Shown piece by piece: positions 13,514 through 15,740 of a DNA stretch of 15,740 nt. The stretch spans positions 1-15,740 of the forward strand of contig CAJXPH010000037.1 in assembly GCA_913057765.1 (NCBI GenBank). The letters are read 5' to 3'. A model generated the notes under the pieces. The model did not search any database. It saw only the letters and a program-made list of their open reading frames with translations, and was not told where the DNA came from. The DNA comes from an uncultured Campylobacteraceae bacterium. Lineage in GTDB: Bacteria; Campylobacterota; Campylobacteria; Campylobacterales; Arcobacteraceae. Within the stretch, counting starts at the first letter, position 1, and each line of letters begins with the position of its first letter. A program made the position numbers and the translations under genes.

Positions 13514-13533
13514 GTCAAATTTAAATTCTTGTT

Positions 13534-13542
13534 TGATATAAT
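13534..13542 (+). promoter_or_regulatory. extended -10 promoter of tRNA-Gly
   Basis: TGATATAAT, an extended -10 (TGnTATAAT), ends 12 bases before the tRNA-Gly 5' end, so transcription would start a few bases upstream of the mature tRNA. No convincing -35 is present, as expected for extended -10 promoters. Confidence 0.6.
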
Positions 13543-13554
13543 AATTATCTAAGT

Positions 13555-13631
<77 letters not shown>

Positions 13632-13698
13632 CTTTTTAACTGCAATTAATACAAACTTTAATAAAATGTATAAAACTTACTAAAAGAAATTTACTAAA

Positions 13699-15267
13699 AT
13701 GACAAAATTTAAAAAAGATATTTTCGAACAAATTTTACAATCATCATTTTCCCTTTCAAATCAAGCTATTTATTGGCTTAGTAAAGAAGGTGAAGTTTTA
13801 TATGCAAATGATAATGCTGTAGAAGGTCTAGGTTATAATTTAGAAGAAGTTTTAAATCTTCATGTATGGGATATTGATGCAAATGTAAATACTGAAAAAA
13901 AATATCTTGATGCAATTAAAAACTTTGAAGTAAGTGGTCCTGATGGGCAAGCTAATATATTGGAAACTCATCATAAAAGAAAAAATGGAGAGATTTTCCC
14001 TGTAGAAGTTGTATCAAAATTTACAGTTGTAGATGGGGTCGAGTATTTAATCTCATATGCAAAAGATATTACCACTAGGTTAGCAAGAACAGAAGATATA
14101 AATTTTTATTTTGAATTAATTGACTCTTCTCATGATATGATTTTTGTTGCTGAACATGGTACTGGAATTGTTGAGTTTGCAAATGAAACTGCTTGTTCAA
14201 TTTTAGGATATTCTTTACTCGAATTGAAGAAGATGAAAATATCAGATTTTAGAGAGCCCTTTGATACAATGGACAACATTGAGCTTCCTGAAGTTTTTAA
14301 AAAGATTGCTGAATTAAATACTTTAACCACTTTTGGGATATATAGAACAAAAGATGGTAAAAAAATTCCTGTAGAAACATCTTTACATTTAAAAAATTAT
14401 CATGCTAAAAGTTTCATTACGGCAATATCCAGAGACATAACTGAAAGATTAGATATTGAAACAAAAAAAGAAGAATTAAATAAAAAACTAGCAGATTATA
14501 ATAAAACATTACAAGAAGAAATATCAAAAGTAAAACAAGAATTAAGTGAGTATGAAAGTATCATGAAGCGTCAGTCTAAGATGGCAGCAATGGGTGAAAT
14601 GCTTGAAAATATTGCTCATCAATGGAGACAACCTTTATCTGCAGTGTCAGTCCTTTCAACTGGTATGATTCTTCAGAATGATCAAAATATGCTTACTAAA
14701 GATTTTATAAATGCAGGTTTAAATGATATTAATGATAATGCTCAATACCTATCTAAGACAATTGACGATTTTAGGAATTTCTTTAAACCTAATAAACTAA
14801 AAAACCATTTTAATTTGGAACAATTAGTAAATACTTCAATTAAGTTATCAAAAGCAAGATTTACGGGAGAAGCAATTGATTATATTATTAAGGTTGAAAA
14901 CATTGAACTACATAATTATGAAAATGAATTGTTACAGGTATTATTGAATTTAATAAGTAATTCTAAAGATGAATTGACTAAAAGAGATTATAAAAAATGT
15001 ATTTGTATTGAAACAAGAAAAGATGAAGACTTTATAATTATAAATATTAAAGATAATGGTGGGGGAATTGATAAGTATATAATGAATAGAATATTTGAAC
15101 CATATTTTACAACTAAACATAATTATCAAGGTACAGGTATTGGTCTTTATATGTCTGAGAATATTATAAAACATATGAATGGTAGAATTACAGTAGAGAA
15201 TGAAAATATAGAATATAATGGAAGTACATATCTTGGTGCTTCATTTAATATAAGAATACCTATATAA
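13699..15267 (+). CDS. soluble PAS-PAS sensor histidine kinase
   Basis: This 522-residue kinase has no membrane segment or signal peptide, so it senses a cytoplasmic cue. Two PAS domains come first: about 15-125 (IYWLSKEGEVLYANDNAVEG, later HKRKNGEIFPVEV and YAKDIT) and about 135-250 (MIFVAEHGTGIVEFANETA, RTKDGKKIPVE, ISRDIT). A coiled coil at about 253-292 leads to the dimerisation helix with phospho-acceptor His307 in ENIAHQWRQPLS. The ATPase part shows the N box with Asn421, G1 DNGGGI (452-457) with Asp452, IFEPYFTTK (F/G1 region) and GTGIGLYM (478-485). HQWRQPL is the form often seen in Campylobacterota kinases. No response regulator lies in the window. The ribosome site is weak. The gene is followed by a small gene after 10 bases. 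Confidence 0.93.
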   Translation: MTKFKKDIFEQILQSSFSLSNQAIYWLSKEGEVLYANDNAVEGLGYNLEEVLNLHVWDIDANVNTEKKYLDAIKNFEVSGPDGQANILETHHKRKNGEIFPVEVVSKFTVVDGVEYLISYAKDITTRLARTEDINFYFELIDSSHDMIFVAEHGTGIVEFANETACSILGYSLLELKKMKISDFREPFDTMDNIELPEVFKKIAELNTLTTFGIYRTKDGKKIPVETSLHLKNYHAKSFITAISRDITERLDIETKKEELNKKLADYNKTLQEEISKVKQELSEYESIMKRQSKMAAMGEMLENIAHQWRQPLSAVSVLSTGMILQNDQNMLTKDFINAGLNDINDNAQYLSKTIDDFRNFFKPNKLKNHFNLEQLVNTSIKLSKARFTGEAIDYIIKVENIELHNYENELLQVLLNLISNSKDELTKRDYKKCICIETRKDEDFIIINIKDNGGGIDKYIMNRIFEPYFTTKHNYQGTGIGLYMSENIIKHMNGRITVENENIEYNGSTYLGASFNIRIPI

Positions 15268-15277
15268 AAGGAATATA

Positions 15278-15714
15278 ATGAGTGATAGATTACATGAAAT
15301 TATTGCAGAAGTAGGAATAATTCATAAAACACTTTTAACAGATGAAAAAATAGAAGATTTAGATTATTTATTAGAATACATTGAAAGTTATGAAGAAGAT
15401 GTACGAGAACATTATTTAGTACTTCTTTTACAATACTATTTTCAACAAAATAGTATAGATAATTTAAAAGAATTATTAGTACTTGGTTATAAATTTGATA
15501 TGAGAATGGAAGATATTAGTATTGCATTTTTGAATATTAAAACAAATGACGAAAATGTTATTGAATTATTAGAAGATAATGTTGTTTTCTTTAAAGATTC
15601 AGATTATGAAAAACCTTTAAAAACTATGTATGAACATTATATAAAAAATAGTGATTTACAAGTGATTTTAGAAGAGACAATTGAATTAATAAAAAGAAAT
15701 AGATATGTATGTGC
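15278..15714 (+). CDS. unrecognised helical protein, truncated by the contig end
   Basis: An open frame starts with ATG at 15278, preceded by AAAAGGAA, 10 bases after the kinase stop, and runs without a stop to the genomic end at 15714 (about 145 codons). I do not recognise it. The chain is acidic, cysteine-poor and mostly helical, with Leu/Ile-Glu patterns such as EKIEDLDYLLEYIESYEED and VILEETIELIKRN that suggest a helical repeat. No signal peptide, membrane helix or catalytic motif is seen. Closeness to the kinase suggests co-transcription. The residues that follow (encoded from 15715) come from adapter and must not be counted. Confidence 0.75.
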
Positions 15715-15740
15715 CTGTCTCTTATACACATCTCCGAGCC
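15715..15740 (+). other. Nextera/Tn5 sequencing adapter (artefact)
   Basis: The first 19 bases (15715-15733) are the Tn5 mosaic end CTGTCTCTTATACACATCT, and the next seven (CCGAGCC) continue the Nextera read-2 adapter. It reads through to the end of the contig. It is untrimmed library sequence, not genome. The composition also changes abruptly here. Confidence 0.98.

Overview
The window is a low-GC chromosomal segment that looks like a member of the Arcobacter group (Campylobacterota). The basis is the strong A+T bias, the style of the proteins, TATAAT-type promoters that mostly lack a clear -35, and a tightly packed housekeeping block around cdsA, dxr and tsaD. Assignment to genus is inference. 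The last 26 bases (15715-15740) are not genomic: they match the Nextera/Tn5 library adapter, so the contig really ends at 15714 inside a gene.

Left part (107-3520, + strand): the end of a type II polyketide/fatty-acid-like cluster of the aryl polyene kind. Five overlapping or nearly abutting genes encode an acyl carrier protein, a ketosynthase with an intact Cys-His-Lys-His set, a chain-length-factor-like ketosynthase homologue without the active Cys, a short hotdog dehydratase and a two-domain SAM methyltransferase. The rest of the cluster would lie to the left.

Middle (3600-10527, + strand): a new promoter followed by ten stop/start-overlapping genes: cdsA (phospholipid precursor), dxr (isoprenoids), a small membrane-anchored protein, a secreted DUF1566 protein, an RBBP9-type hydrolase, tsaD (tRNA t6A), a SUI1/YciH protein, an NAD(P)H-hydrate repair fusion, cutA and thiG (thiamin thiazole). 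A hairpin closes the unit. A promoter with perfect -35 and -10 hexamers follows and drives tRNA-Pro(UGG), tRNA-His(GUG) and tRNA-Arg(UCU).

Right of the tRNAs (10897-13069): a three-gene minus-strand cassette sits between two copies of the 3' end of a NUDIX gene. Transcribed in order, it encodes a lipoprotein with a C-terminal Hint (bacterial intein-like) domain and glycine-rich tail, an exported Sel1-repeat protein with a peptidoglycan-binding domain, and a four-helix VanZ-like membrane protein. The left repeat copy, 6 bases past tRNA-Arg, encodes the same last 11 residues and stop codon as the intact NUDIX gene, with only synonymous differences. This suggests that the cassette was inserted at the NUDIX 3' end, displacing the original terminus. 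No integrase is visible.

Right end (13070-15714): the intact NUDIX gene (-), a divergently transcribed tRNA-Gly(UCC), a soluble PAS-PAS histidine kinase, and a truncated, unrecognised gene cut by the adapter. The most interesting part is the Hint/Sel1/VanZ cassette with its NUDIX-derived boundaries.
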